DNA of 64,000 nt from Bog-793 sp963761425. Lineage in GTDB: Bacteria > Actinomycetota > Acidimicrobiia > Acidimicrobiales > Bog-793. The translations under genes were made by a program, and so were the position numbers. The stretch lies in contig CAVXGQ010000002.1 of the NCBI GenBank assembly GCA_963761425.1, positions 124,001 to 188,000 of the forward strand, in the 5' to 3' direction. This document shows positions 1-7,897 of this stretch, in pieces (the stretch's first letter is position 1; each line of letters opens with the position of its first letter). The notes under the pieces were generated by a model. That model ran no database searches. It saw only the letters and a list, made by a program, of their open reading frames with translations, and was not told the DNA's origin.

Positions 1-32
1 TCGCCGTCGAACTGTTCCCAAACGAGCCCTAG
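1..32 (+). CDS. 3' end of an upstream gene (partial)
   Basis: An open frame enters from the left edge and stops with TAG at 30-32, reading AVELFPNEP before the stop. A GC-rich hairpin follows directly, as expected downstream of a gene. Too little is present to say what it encodes. It would belong to the integrated element. Confidence 0.3.
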   Translation, partial: AVELFPNEP

Positions 33-41
33 CAAAGAACA

Positions 42-63
42 GGCGCCCGCTGGAACGGGCGCC
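42..63 (+). terminator. GC-rich hairpin, terminator-like
   Basis: A perfect 8-bp stem (GGCGCCCG / CGGGCGCC) with a 6-nt loop lies 9 nt after the partial upstream gene and before the next gene. There is no U-tract, so it may be a weak terminator or an RNA-stabilising hairpin. Confidence 0.45.
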
Positions 64-107
64 CGCACTGACTCTGACCCTCACACTCTCACTCGCATGA
101 GGTTGCC

Positions 108-383
108 ATGATCCTACCCGAAAGAACCGCGCTGCGCGACAACGCAGCGATGATCCGCCAATTTGCCGAACTTGGCCCCGAGTGGTTTTCCGCCGTCGAG
201 GTTTCGTGGGAGGTTGCGGGCGCCGACCGCGAAGGCCGCAGGCGTGTGCGCCTGGTAATCCGCGAACTCGCCAGAAGTGGCACGGTGGAAAGGATCTTTG
301 CCCGACACAACTCCGAGCCGTTGGAACTTGTCCGGTTTGACCGCGACGTCCTGCTCGCGACACTCGCGGAGTGCAAGCAATGA
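108..383 (+). CDS. Small unknown protein of the integrated element
   Basis: 91 residues, with a GAGG ribosome site before ATG 108. The middle reads like a short helical region rich in Arg and Glu (RRRVRLVIRELARSGTVERI), which could be a winged-helix-like nucleic-acid binding fold, but no family is recognised. The stop overlaps the next gene's ATG (ATGA at 380-383), so the two are translationally coupled and sit at the head of the primase operon. A regulatory or replication-accessory role is inference from position only. Confidence 0.6.
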   Translation: MILPERTALRDNAAMIRQFAELGPEWFSAVEVSWEVAGADREGRRRVRLVIRELARSGTVERIFARHNSEPLELVRFDRDVLLATLAECKQ

Positions 384-883
384 CGCCGCGCCTGGTCGAT
401 CTGGACGACATTGCGGGTCTCGAAAGTGCCGTCGCCGAGCTGGACCGCGTTCACCGTATCCGGCAGGCCGACCCCGATCTGCGCGCCAACATCATGCGGG
501 CACTCGACAAGGCCGTCGAAATTGGGCGTCTCAGCGAAGGCGACGCCGACCTGATTCGGGCCGAACTCGACGACGCCGAGCCCGCCGTTGTGCTGGAAGC
601 TCACTGGTCCGAACTGGTCCCCGATCGTGCCGCGGCAGGTGCGTTCACCCGCCGCGAGTGCGATACCGCACCGAACGCCGAGGCCGTCGTTTCGCGGCGC
701 ATCGTCGACGATCCGGTGACTTGGCTTGGCTACCTAGTCGATACCGGGCTCGAGCTGTTCGATAAGCCGGAAACAATCGCCAACGCGGTGCTTACTGTCG
801 CGTTACGGGCCGGGATGCCGGTCGACATGGCGAAGTCTGCCGTGCGCCAAGCGTTGTCGGGGGGTTCCGATGGCAACGCGTGA
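380..883 (+). CDS. Unknown acidic protein upstream of primase
   Basis: About 167 residues starting MTPRLVDLDDI at ATG 380, which overlaps the preceding stop; a GTG at 371 is an alternative start three codons earlier. The protein is acidic, mostly helical in appearance and has no recognised motif. Its end overlaps the start of the primase-helicase gene by 14 nt, so the three genes form one tightly coupled unit. Codon use is less GC-biased than in the chromosomal genes to the right, fitting foreign origin. Confidence 0.65.
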   Translation: MTPRLVDLDDIAGLESAVAELDRVHRIRQADPDLRANIMRALDKAVEIGRLSEGDADLIRAELDDAEPAVVLEAHWSELVPDRAAAGAFTRRECDTAPNAEAVVSRRIVDDPVTWLGYLVDTGLELFDKPETIANAVLTVALRAGMPVDMAKSAVRQALSGGSDGNA

Positions 884-2531
884 GATCACCCCGGAAGACA
901 TCGCCGAAATTGCCGCGGTAGTCCCCATGACGGCCGCACGACACAGACAACCGCCCGCATCCGCCACGCGGACCGTGGAAGTGGTCGGCGATCACCTTAA
1001 CGCTCAGCGGTTCATCGCTGAACATGGCGAGGCCGTGCGCTACGCGCCCGAACTTGACCGCTGGTACATCTGGAATGGCGCCTGGTGGCGCGAGGATCAT
1101 GTCGAGGCCGTGCATGGCCTGGCAAACGACACGATCGACGGTATGCGCGTGTGGGTGGGTGAAGCGCAGGACCGGGACGATTTCACGCGGCGGTCACGCC
1201 ACTACCAGGAATCGACCCGTAGCGCTCGCCGCGAGGGAATGCTTGCGATCGCACGGCCCGACCTTGCGGTCAGTGTTGAACAGCTGGACCGTCACCCGCA
1301 CCTGCTCGCTTGTCGGAACGGAACCGTCGACCTCCGCAACGGTCAGCTCGTGGCCGCCGATCGTGAGCACCTAATCACGCGCGGGGTCGATCTCGAGTAC
1401 GACGCGTCGGCACGATCGGATGACTGGGAAGGTTTTCTAGCGAAGGTCTTCGCGGGCGATGCTGACCTGATTTCCTACGTTCGGCGACTCATGGGTTACG
1501 CGAGCACCGGTCAGACGAGTGAACACGTCCTAGCGAACTTCTACGGGCAGGGTGGAAACGGCAAGTCGACACTTATCGGCGCCGTGCGAAAGGTACTCGG
1601 CGAACACGCCATAACCGCACCGGAAGGTTTGCTTGTTCAGTCGAAATTCGACCAGCACCCGGAGCGTATCGCCGTGCTGCGTGGTCGGCGCCTTGTGGTG
1701 TCGTTCGAGCTGGAAGAGCGGCGAACGATCGCCGAGGCTCGGGTCAACTACCTAACTGGTGGCGACCGTCTGACCGCTCGCGAGATGCACGGCCGTCGTT
1801 TCGACTTTGATCCGTCTCACACTCTCATGCTTGTCACGAACAACCTGCCGCGTATCCCGCGTGGCAGTCGTGCGATATGGCGACGGATAAAGGTCGTGCC
1901 ATTCGACGTGACTATTCGAGATGGTGAACGAATCGAGGACTACGCCGAACTTCTCTACGCGCTACACGGTCAAGCGATCCTCGCTTGGCTTGTTGAGGGT
2001 GCTGTCGACTTTTATCACGGCGGACTTGGAACATGCGACGCCATCGAACGAGCGACAGGAACCTACCGCGAGCGCGAAGACACGTTCGCTCACTTTCTTG
2101 ACGAATGCACGATCGAAGCGACGGGCGCGAAAACGTCAGTCAAAGACTTGCTCCGCGTTTGGCGATCATGGGCGACGGACGCGCGTGTTTCGATCGGTCG
2201 GAATCAGGACTTTGTCGACGATCTTCTGTCTCGCGGTTTGGAGATTGTGAAGTTGCCAGACAAGTCACGGCATCTGACGAACTTTGTCGTGGACCGTGGG
2301 ATTCTGGCGGAAATTGACGTTGACCAGGACTTGCGCACCACTGCGCACCACTCAACCAGTAATTTTTCAGAACACGCGCGTAGGGAAAACTCTATGGTTG
2401 AGAGGTGCGCAGACCTGCGCAGAACGACCGAAACCGCAGGTCAAGTCTCGTTTTCTGACGTTGACGGATCGTCGGTTGACGATGCTTTTATCGACTCGCT
2501 GACCGATGACGGCGAAGGCGAGGCGCCGTGA
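870..2531 (+). CDS. Phage/plasmid primase-helicase (D5/P4 type, SF3)
   Basis: 553 residues. After an N-terminal region (1-140) comes a D5_N-like segment, then an SF3 helicase core with Walker A YGQGGNGKS near residues 225-233, a Walker B-like strand (VVSFELEE) and the sensor segment LMLVTNNLPRIP followed by RRIKVVPF. These are the marks of the C-terminal helicase of phage P4 alpha-type and poxvirus D5-type replication proteins, which unwind DNA at the element's own origin. The expected function is autonomous replication after excision. The C-terminal 60 residues are encoded by DNA carrying a symmetric TGCGCA repeat array (2332-2421) that could be the origin it recognises. The gene is coupled to its neighbours on both sides (overlap upstream, GTGA downstream). 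Confidence 0.88.
   Translation: MATREITPEDIAEIAAVVPMTAARHRQPPASATRTVEVVGDHLNAQRFIAEHGEAVRYAPELDRWYIWNGAWWREDHVEAVHGLANDTIDGMRVWVGEAQDRDDFTRRSRHYQESTRSARREGMLAIARPDLAVSVEQLDRHPHLLACRNGTVDLRNGQLVAADREHLITRGVDLEYDASARSDDWEGFLAKVFAGDADLISYVRRLMGYASTGQTSEHVLANFYGQGGNGKSTLIGAVRKVLGEHAITAPEGLLVQSKFDQHPERIAVLRGRRLVVSFELEERRTIAEARVNYLTGGDRLTAREMHGRRFDFDPSHTLMLVTNNLPRIPRGSRAIWRRIKVVPFDVTIRDGERIEDYAELLYALHGQAILAWLVEGAVDFYHGGLGTCDAIERATGTYREREDTFAHFLDECTIEATGAKTSVKDLLRVWRSWATDARVSIGRNQDFVDDLLSRGLEIVKLPDKSRHLTNFVVDRGILAEIDVDQDLRTTAHHSTSNFSEHARRENSMVERCADLRRTTETAGQVSFSDVDGSSVDDAFIDSLTDDGEGEAP
2332..2421. repeat. Symmetric TGCGCA array with AT-rich core (candidate replication origin)
   Basis: TGCGCA, itself a palindrome, occurs at 2332, 2342, 2406 and 2416: two pairs, each with 10-bp spacing. 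The inner copies lie in an inverted repeat (2342-2357 against 2396-2411, 15 of 16 positions complementary). The 38 nt between the arms is AT-rich. The array lies inside the primase gene's 3' end. Iterons beside the replication protein gene are known for P4-like elements and staphylococcal islands; that this is the origin is inference. Confidence 0.45.
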
Positions 2532-2809
2532 CAATCACCGGACACGGCGCACCGCATGGCGATACCGGTCGTCGCTACGGCAACAAGTCGTCGGCGCATG
2601 GCAAACGCTCACCCACCGTTCCGACGACTGCCGCTGGTTCCCCGTTACCACTCATCGACCGGGTACGGGCAATCGACCTTGCCATTCGGCGGGCGCGTCA
2701 AACGCACGACGTAGGGCAGCTCGATTGGCTACTCGACGAGCGCTCGCGCCTCGAATGTGGACTGACGACTGAACAACGGACGCAGCTGTTCTACGAACGG
2801 TCAACATAA
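2528..2809 (+). CDS. Small unknown protein after primase
   Basis: 93 residues, GTG start overlapping the primase stop (GTGA at 2528-2531), so it is translated by coupling. The N-terminal half is Gly/His/Arg-rich and probably disordered. The C-terminal half (from about residue 40) is a charged helical segment (DRVRAIDLAIRRARQTHD). No family is recognised. An accessory role in replication is only suggested by the coupling. The 130 nt that follow hold a pyrimidine-rich tract with runs of C and T and no gene. Confidence 0.55.
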   Translation: MTITGHGAPHGDTGRRYGNKSSAHGKRSPTVPTTAAGSPLPLIDRVRAIDLAIRRARQTHDVGQLDWLLDERSRLECGLTTEQRTQLFYERST

Positions 2810-2944
2810 AAGCGCAGGTGGGGGGCTATATCTGACTCTCCAGGTCAAAATTCCTACACCCGTCCCCCTCTCAATTTTCCCCCCCTGATTTTTTAAGGTT
2901 GCAAAACCCGGAGGGTGCCAATCCCAGCAAAGAAAGGCGGGAAG

Positions 2945-3127
2945 GTGACCGTCAACCGCGAAAAGACTCATTGCCCGCAAGGCCACGCCTACGCGCCGGA
3001 CAATACCCGCCAACGCGAAGGGCGACACGGCCGGGAATGCCGGGAATGCCGCCGAGTCAACAAGCGGGCAGCTAAGGCCCGCAGCCGTGAACGCCAACGG
3101 CAAACCAACACGAAAGGTATCGCATGA
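2945..3127 (+). CDS. Small zinc-ribbon (HNH-associated style) protein
   Basis: About 60 residues from GTG 2945, chosen because AAAGGCGGGAAG directly precedes it; a GTG at 2915 would add ten residues without a ribosome site. The motif CPQGHAYAPDNT followed by GRECRECRR gives a CxxGH...CxxC zinc-binding pattern seen at the start of many phage HNH nucleases and in stand-alone phage zinc-ribbon proteins. There is no HNH catalytic part, so nuclease activity is not expected. The basic tail suggests nucleic-acid binding. Its stop overlaps the next ATG. Confidence 0.6.
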   Translation: MTVNREKTHCPQGHAYAPDNTRQREGRHGRECRECRRVNKRAAKARSRERQRQTNTKGIA

Positions 3128-3360
3128 CCAAAGCCAAACCCATCGACCCGCTCGCCGAGTTCGCGGAGCAACCCGGAGTAAGCCGCGACCCCCGCGATCC
3201 ACGGTTCGTGACGATCGCGCCGCGCGGGCTCGGAATTCTCAGCCAAGCTGACACAACCGCCGCGACCGGTCCAGACGGCGCGCCACTCGTCGCCACGGTA
3301 AAGCAACCCATTCGTCCGCGGTTTCGCCTTGTTAGGCCGCGTACACCGAAAGGAAACTGA
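3124..3360 (+). CDS. Small unknown protein upstream of capsid gene
   Basis: 78 residues, ATGA overlap with the zinc-ribbon gene. Pro- and Thr-rich, with a basic C-terminus (RPRFRLVRPRTPKGN) and no recognised domain. It sits between replication and structural genes and is probably co-transcribed with the capsid gene. No function can be assigned. Confidence 0.5.
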   Translation: MTKAKPIDPLAEFAEQPGVSRDPRDPRFVTIAPRGLGILSQADTTAATGPDGAPLVATVKQPIRPRFRLVRPRTPKGN

Positions 3361-3362
3361 CA

Positions 3363-3677
3363 ATGCCAAAGTTCAGAACAGCGCCGACGCCTAAGCCGCG
3401 ATTCGCCGCCGTGCCAGATGCCGCGGCAGCATTCGCCGCGTGGGACGAGGCCGAACGGCGCCGGGCCGACGAGGTTGAACGGGCCGTCGAATGCGCCCGC
3501 GTCCAGCAAGCGAGCATGACCCCGGAACCACCGTTTAACGCACTCGCCCGCCGTATCGCCGAACTTGAAACGCGCCTAGCCAAATCCGAGGCACGCGTTG
3601 CCGAACTTGAAACCGACACGGCCGCGTGCATCGACGTAAAACTCGCACGAGAGAAAAGGTCCGAAAATGGCCGATAA
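3363..3677 (+). CDS. Coiled-coil protein before the capsid gene (possible scaffold)
   Basis: 104 residues. The second half is a heptad-like coiled coil (LARRIAELETRLAKSEARVA) preceded by an Ala-rich segment. Its 3' end overlaps the capsid gene start by 11 nt. Small coiled-coil proteins encoded directly before an HK97-type capsid are often scaffolds or head-assembly factors, but here the capsid has its own helical N-terminal extension, so this role is inference. No protease-like residues are seen. Confidence 0.55.
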   Translation: MPKFRTAPTPKPRFAAVPDAAAAFAAWDEAERRRADEVERAVECARVQQASMTPEPPFNALARRIAELETRLAKSEARVAELETDTAACIDVKLAREKRSENGR

Positions 3678-5040
3678 CACCGACAAACTGCTCGCCCTGC
3701 GCGAGCGCATCGAATCAAGCCGCGAAGACGCGTATCAGGCGGCACTACAGATTGCCGGCAGTAGCGCCGGCAATGCCAATGATCCTGAGCTCGACTTTGC
3801 GTTGTCTCGGGTGGAAACCCTTGACCGGCGCCTCGCAGCGCTGCCAAAGGTGACGCACGTTGGCGAGCCCGACATCTACACGGCTGGCGGCCCGCACTCA
3901 TTTTTGAAAGATCTCGCCAGTGTCGCCTCGCACGGCGTAGACCGGCCGCACGCTATCGACCGTCTGAACCGGCACGAACAGCACGGGACCAACCGCCGCG
4001 CGTTCCGACAGACCGAACGCCGTCTCGCCGCGCTAGCCGGTGGCGTTGTGTTTCCTGCCGAACCGCAAACTAGGGCACTGAGCCTGGGTGCCGCAGCTGG
4101 GGGCGAGTTTGCACCGCCCGCCTATCTACTGGACGAGTTTGCAAGCATCAGCCGCAGCGCCTCACCGGTGTTGCGTGCCGTGCCGAGCTTGCCGCTGCCC
4201 GACCGGTGCTCGGAGGTCTACATCCCGAGGATCACGAGTGCTGGCGGAGTTGTTGTTCAGGCATCCGAGAACACGGACGCGGGCCAAACGTGGTCAACAA
4301 CTGACCAGATCGCCCTAGGGGTTTCGACCTTTGCGGGCGAGGTGCCGCTTAGCCAGCAGCTCTGGGAACGTGGCGGCTCGATGAACCTGGATCGGTTTAT
4401 TGTCCGCGATTTCGGCGAAGCGGCCGCTTCGTCGTTTGAGCAACAGGTCATCGCGGGCAGCGGGAACTCAGGACAGTTGCTCGGTTTGTTGAACGCTCCG
4501 ACCGCGACCGTCGACGGGACACCTGGCGCGAACACGATCACCTATTCGAGCACCACGCCGACGTCACAGGCCATCATCGCCGCCATCGGCGAGACGGCAG
4601 CTGAAGTCGGCAACACGCGCCTGCGTCCGCCCAGCGTGGCGATTATGAGCCCAGAGAGATTCTTCTGGCTTGCTGCAACGCCAGACGGATCGACAAACAT
4701 CTCTTCGATGCGTCCCGGCTGTGGCCTGGTGCCTACAGACGCGGACGTTGGCGGATACGGCCCCATCGCTGGGCTTCCCTGCCTACTTTCCGGCGAGGTG
4801 CCGCAGGACTTGGGAACCGGCGAGAATCAGGATGCCGTCCTGGTCGTCCGCATGGCTGACCTACTTTTCATGCAATCAGATCCCGTCTTTGCCGCGTATG
4901 TGGACGCCTCTGGTGGACCCGCCCAGCTGACCGTTGTTGTCACTTGGCACGCGTATGCCGCGTTCACTTGCACCCGTTACCCATCTGCCATCGGCACGCT
5001 CACCGGGACCGGCATGACCCGCAACAGTCTGAGTTGGTAG
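3667..5040 (+). CDS. HK97-fold phage major capsid protein
   Basis: 457 residues. The first ~115 form a charged helical delta/scaffold-like region; the capsid domain starts near FPAEPQTRALSLGAAAGG. Family-like stretches follow: FAPPAYLLDEFASISR, VPLSQQLWERG, an E-loop/P-domain region with FGEAAASSFEQQVIAGSG, SVAIMSPERFFWLAATPDG and the C-terminal segment with MADLLFMQSDPVF. These match the order of the HK97 capsid family (N-arm, E-loop, P-domain helix, A-domain). The protein would form the shell of a virion or satellite particle. No portal, protease or terminase gene lies on either side within the window, which is unusual for a capsid gene. Confidence 0.85.
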   Translation: MADNTDKLLALRERIESSREDAYQAALQIAGSSAGNANDPELDFALSRVETLDRRLAALPKVTHVGEPDIYTAGGPHSFLKDLASVASHGVDRPHAIDRLNRHEQHGTNRRAFRQTERRLAALAGGVVFPAEPQTRALSLGAAAGGEFAPPAYLLDEFASISRSASPVLRAVPSLPLPDRCSEVYIPRITSAGGVVVQASENTDAGQTWSTTDQIALGVSTFAGEVPLSQQLWERGGSMNLDRFIVRDFGEAAASSFEQQVIAGSGNSGQLLGLLNAPTATVDGTPGANTITYSSTTPTSQAIIAAIGETAAEVGNTRLRPPSVAIMSPERFFWLAATPDGSTNISSMRPGCGLVPTDADVGGYGPIAGLPCLLSGEVPQDLGTGENQDAVLVVRMADLLFMQSDPVFAAYVDASGGPAQLTVVVTWHAYAAFTCTRYPSAIGTLTGTGMTRNSLSW

Positions 5041-5051
5041 GAGATCACACA

Positions 5052-5579
5052 ATGAGTGCAGAGAAGTCCATTAGAGAACTGGTGCGCGGCGCCGTCCTGC
5101 GCCTCGGTCGTCGGGTTCAGTTTGACGACCTTACCCATAACGAGCAGTTCCGCCTGGCCGACCTAGTAGACGAGCGCGACCGGGCGCACCGCCTAGGACT
5201 CGACGTGCCCGCGTCGGTCCGCGAGGCACAGGCTCAGATCGACGCCAGGCGCCTTGCCGATCCGTCCGACGCGCCCGCGAAGAGTGCAAACGTGCCTGGC
5301 GGTTTTACCGATGCCGACTGGGAGCAAGTGCTTTCACGCTCTCCCGCGGTGTCGCGAGCACTTGGCGACATCGCGACACGGCTCGGCATCGCGGTGCCGA
5401 CAACGGCACAGTTCCCGAACGCCGCTCGGTATACGGCCGTTCGTGAGGCCATCGCCAGCCTGCCAGCTGGCCGATCGCGACTCTACAGCGACCAGCTCGG
5501 GGCCGCACTCGATGAGGACGGCAAGACAACGGCCGCTCGTCAATACGTCAAGCGCTTGCGCGAAGCGCTCGCCACCTAG
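5052..5579 (+). CDS. Unknown protein downstream of capsid
   Basis: 175 residues from ATG 5052, placed by GGAG 9 nt upstream; the longer open frame before it runs inside the capsid gene. Mostly helical and charged, with an N-terminal segment (EKSIRELVRGAVLRLGRRVQ) and a separate C-terminal helical part (DADWEQVLSRSPAVSRALGD). No family is recognised. In phages this slot usually holds head-completion or decoration proteins, but nothing in the sequence confirms that. A 400-nt non-coding stretch follows. Confidence 0.6.
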   Translation: MSAEKSIRELVRGAVLRLGRRVQFDDLTHNEQFRLADLVDERDRAHRLGLDVPASVREAQAQIDARRLADPSDAPAKSANVPGGFTDADWEQVLSRSPAVSRALGDIATRLGIAVPTTAQFPNAARYTAVREAIASLPAGRSRLYSDQLGAALDEDGKTTAARQYVKRLREALAT

Positions 5580-5981
5580 CACAGTTCGCGAAGCGGGAGA
5601 ATTCCGCCCTCCTAGGGACTCCCGCTCCGCTGGGGTCGACACGCATCGCGCCGGATACGCGTCGGCCCCGAAATCGCCGCACCGTCGTGGTCGGCTCCCC
5701 GATGCGTGCGCGAACGGTGGCGGCTGGGCGCGGCTTTCGTGAGGGTTCGCGGACGATTGGCCGAGGACTCCGCCTTTCACGCGCCTGGCCGCTGCCGTTA
5801 ACACCTTTGACAGCTCGCCGTACCGTCGCCCCTCCGCAGCGGTACGGGGACGGCGAGGCACCAGGGCGCGAATTGCAGCCCGCGTCCTGGTGCCGACCCG
5901 TGAGTGATTCAACACAAATATGCGAGCCGTCGAAACGGTCTACTCGCCATCGACGGACTCGAGCCACGAAAGGAAAACGAA
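5580..5981 (+). other. Structured non-coding stretch in the element
   Basis: No convincing gene in 400 nt. It holds a 14-bp hairpin at 5857-5894 (one G-U pair, 10-nt loop), a 7-bp hairpin at 5819-5846 (CGTACCG / CGGTACG) and a weaker 7-bp pair nearer the next gene (CCGTCGA / TCGACGG). None has a U-tract. It may be a terminator cluster, a small RNA or a packaging-type signal. The next gene has its own ribosome site. Confidence 0.4.
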
Positions 5982-6167
5982 ATGTCAGACACGCGGTCGC
6001 AGCAACTCGCCGAGTACGTCGATGGATTGCGCCACGCGCTTGCCATTCTCGGCGTTCCCGACGTAGCCGCGTTCAGCGATGAGCAGATCGTGGCCGGATT
6101 CTGGCGCGTCGAACGGGTTGTGGTCGCGGCTGAAAACCTGAAACGAGCCCTCGGGGCGGTTGCCTAA
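5982..6167 (+). CDS. Small helical unknown protein
   Basis: 61 residues from ATG 5982, chosen for the AAAGG ribosome site just upstream; an earlier in-frame ATG has none. The sequence is one or two amphipathic helices (QQLAEYVDGLRHALAILGVP). Its stop overlaps the next start (TAATG at 6165-6169), so it is coupled to the structural-type gene that follows. Function unknown. Confidence 0.55.
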   Translation: MSDTRSQQLAEYVDGLRHALAILGVPDVAAFSDEQIVAGFWRVERVVVAAENLKRALGAVA

Positions 6168-7195
6168 TGCCAGGAACCCAGCCGACCCTTACCAGCTCCG
6201 GGCCTATCCCAGCCCCATTTACTGCCGTTGCCCAGACCCTTCAGGCTCACGGTGCCCTGTCGGGCGCGACCGCCGTCCAGACGAGCAACGTCGTCCTCGA
6301 CCAGTACCAGAACGCCTGCGCGATTATCGGCAACCTCGACCAGATTGTCGAGATGGGCGCCGGGTGGACCGGCCCACTAACGCCATACAGAGGCGAGACG
6401 GTTCGCACCGGCATGAGCGGCACGGGCATCGCGGTGCAGAGCGGCGACACTTGGATCTTTTCGGTTACCACCACCGCGGGCAGCTACACGATGACCGTCG
6501 ACAGCCCTGGCGGCATTGGGAGTGGGTTCGTCGGTAGCGCGTTGTTGGTGCCGACCGTGGCCGACACGACCGCAGACATGGACATCGGCGTTATCGGGAC
6601 GCCTACGCCGTCCGGGGCGTCCGTCGAGAGCGTGACTGGCCTCTCCGTCGTGCTTAGCGCCAACGCGACCCTAACGGCCATATCGCAGCCAATAACCTTC
6701 ACGTCTGGCACCAGCCAGTTCAAGACCACCTGCGCGACCACCAATGGATCATCGACGGTCACGGTCACCGCATCCACGATCGCAACATCGTGGTACTTCT
6801 CAGACTCCCTCGGTCTGTTTCCGACCGGGACCACGATCAGTTCGATAATCAATAAGAGCGGAACCTGGGTGGTCACCCTGTCCGCCGCAGCGGAGTCGTC
6901 GGCAACGAGCGATCAGATCGTCTTTCGGGATCCGGCTACGGGTTCGTCGTTCTCGACCAGCCCACTCACTCCCTTTGTCGTTCAGGGCTCGAATCAAATC
7001 GCGATTCCTTCGCCGTACCCGGGCGGTGTCGCTGCGACCCAGCCGACACCTGCCGTGGGACTCGGCAACTGGATTCAGGCCATAGTTGGATCCACCGTCA
7101 CGCTCGGGCAGCCCGCGATCGCGTCGGGCTCGAACATGAATTCGGCGGCCACCGGTTGGTTCAACCTTGCGAGCGGTTTGGGGTATGTGCCCTAG
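6167..7195 (+). CDS. Probable phage structural (surface/fibre-like) protein
   Basis: 342 residues, very rich in Thr, Ser, Gly and Val with few charges, giving a beta-rich pattern (repeated strands such as SSTVTVTASTIATSWYF and ITFTSGTSQFKTTCATTNG). No signal peptide and no catalytic motif. Position after the capsid and the low-charge beta composition suit a head decoration or fibre-like protein. That is inference; no family name can be given. Coupled to the 61-residue protein upstream and followed by a strong hairpin. Confidence 0.5.
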   Translation: MPGTQPTLTSSGPIPAPFTAVAQTLQAHGALSGATAVQTSNVVLDQYQNACAIIGNLDQIVEMGAGWTGPLTPYRGETVRTGMSGTGIAVQSGDTWIFSVTTTAGSYTMTVDSPGGIGSGFVGSALLVPTVADTTADMDIGVIGTPTPSGASVESVTGLSVVLSANATLTAISQPITFTSGTSQFKTTCATTNGSSTVTVTASTIATSWYFSDSLGLFPTGTTISSIINKSGTWVVTLSAAAESSATSDQIVFRDPATGSSFSTSPLTPFVVQGSNQIAIPSPYPGGVAATQPTPAVGLGNWIQAIVGSTVTLGQPAIASGSNMNSAATGWFNLASGLGYVP

Positions 7196-7306
7196 ACCAC
7201 ACTGCGGGCCACGAAGCCGTCTTGAACGCCGCTTAGGCCGCACTCCTACTACGTGCCGACGATTCTGGGCCGTTAGCGGGCAACGTAGGGGACGGTTTTA
7301 CCAGCA

Positions 7307-7347
7307 CTTTCCCGGTAGACGCGAGTGCGACGCGCCTACCGGGAAAG
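7307..7347. terminator. Bidirectional hairpin terminator between convergent genes
   Basis: A perfect 12-bp stem (CTTTCCCGGTAG / CTACCGGGAAAG) encloses a 17-nt loop that contains a further CGCG/CGCG pair. It lies between the plus-strand structural-type gene and a convergent minus-strand gene, so it can serve both. Confidence 0.65.
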
Positions 7348-7352
7348 GACGC

Positions 7353-7616
7353 TCAGAGTATGGAACCGGACGCGAGAAGTTCCCGAATCAGATAGCTGAC
7401 GCTGTCGAACGGTTCGCGGACGAGTGCCCGCAGCGCTGGTCCGGCGTCGTGCTCGAACCGCGGGTCATGTGTGGCGCTAAGTGCCGCGTCTGCCCGGCAC
7501 TCCCAATCCGTCGCCGCCGTTTCAACCCTCGCCGCAAGATCGGCAAGGTACGTGGTCAGCTCGGCGTCGAGTGCTTGAAGCTCAGGGCGCAGTTTGCGGC
7601 TAGTGGCACAGGTCAT
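7353..7616 (-). CDS. Small unknown helical protein, opposite strand
   Basis: 87 residues from the ATG at 7616 (7622 is two codons further out). AGGAGG lies 8 nt before the inner ATG and only 2 nt before the outer one, so the inner start is preferred. Acidic helical protein (LQALDAELTTYLADLAARVE) with no known domain. It is the only gene visible on the minus strand of the element, separated by a bidirectional terminator, which is typical of a regulator or moron gene; no DNA-binding motif is seen. Confidence 0.55.
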   Translation of the reverse strand: MTCATSRKLRPELQALDAELTTYLADLAARVETAATDWECRADAALSATHDPRFEHDAGPALRALVREPFDSVSYLIRELLASGSIL

Positions 7617-7748
7617 AGTCATTACCTCCTAATGTGCTACCGCCAAGCCTAGCCATAGGGCGTTCATTAGACAAGCCTTTTCAGAGTGTCACTGCCCCTG
7701 ACCTGCCCCACATCGGGTATGGGGTGTGGGATTTAGGAATATGGCGCC

Positions 7749-7776
7749 GTGACAGTATGCTAAAATGCGCTATGGT
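7749..7776 (+). promoter_or_regulatory. Candidate promoter for the secreted cargo gene
   Basis: Two overlapping options: GTGACA, 16 nt, then TATGGT; or an extended -10, TGC followed by TAAAAT at 7761-7766. Either gives a leader of about 120 nt before the GTG at 7898. The leader begins with a stem capped by a GAGA (GNRA) tetraloop. The 275-nt gap holds no gene. Confidence 0.4.
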
Positions 7777-7897
7777 GAAAGGGCCGGTGAGAACCGGGCG
7801 ACGTGCAAAGGTCACACTTCGCCGCGATCGCGTGCTATTGCAGAACCGTGGTCACGATCGGCGGGCTTAGGGGCGCCGGCCTAGGAGGACATCGAAA

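Noticed and set aside
2945..3127. Full HNH homing endonuclease
   Set aside because: Only the zinc-ribbon part is present; the His-Asn-His catalytic region is missing.
7167..7652. 161-codon plus-strand open frame
   Set aside because: It crosses a strong terminator hairpin and lies opposite a minus-strand gene with a perfect ribosome site.
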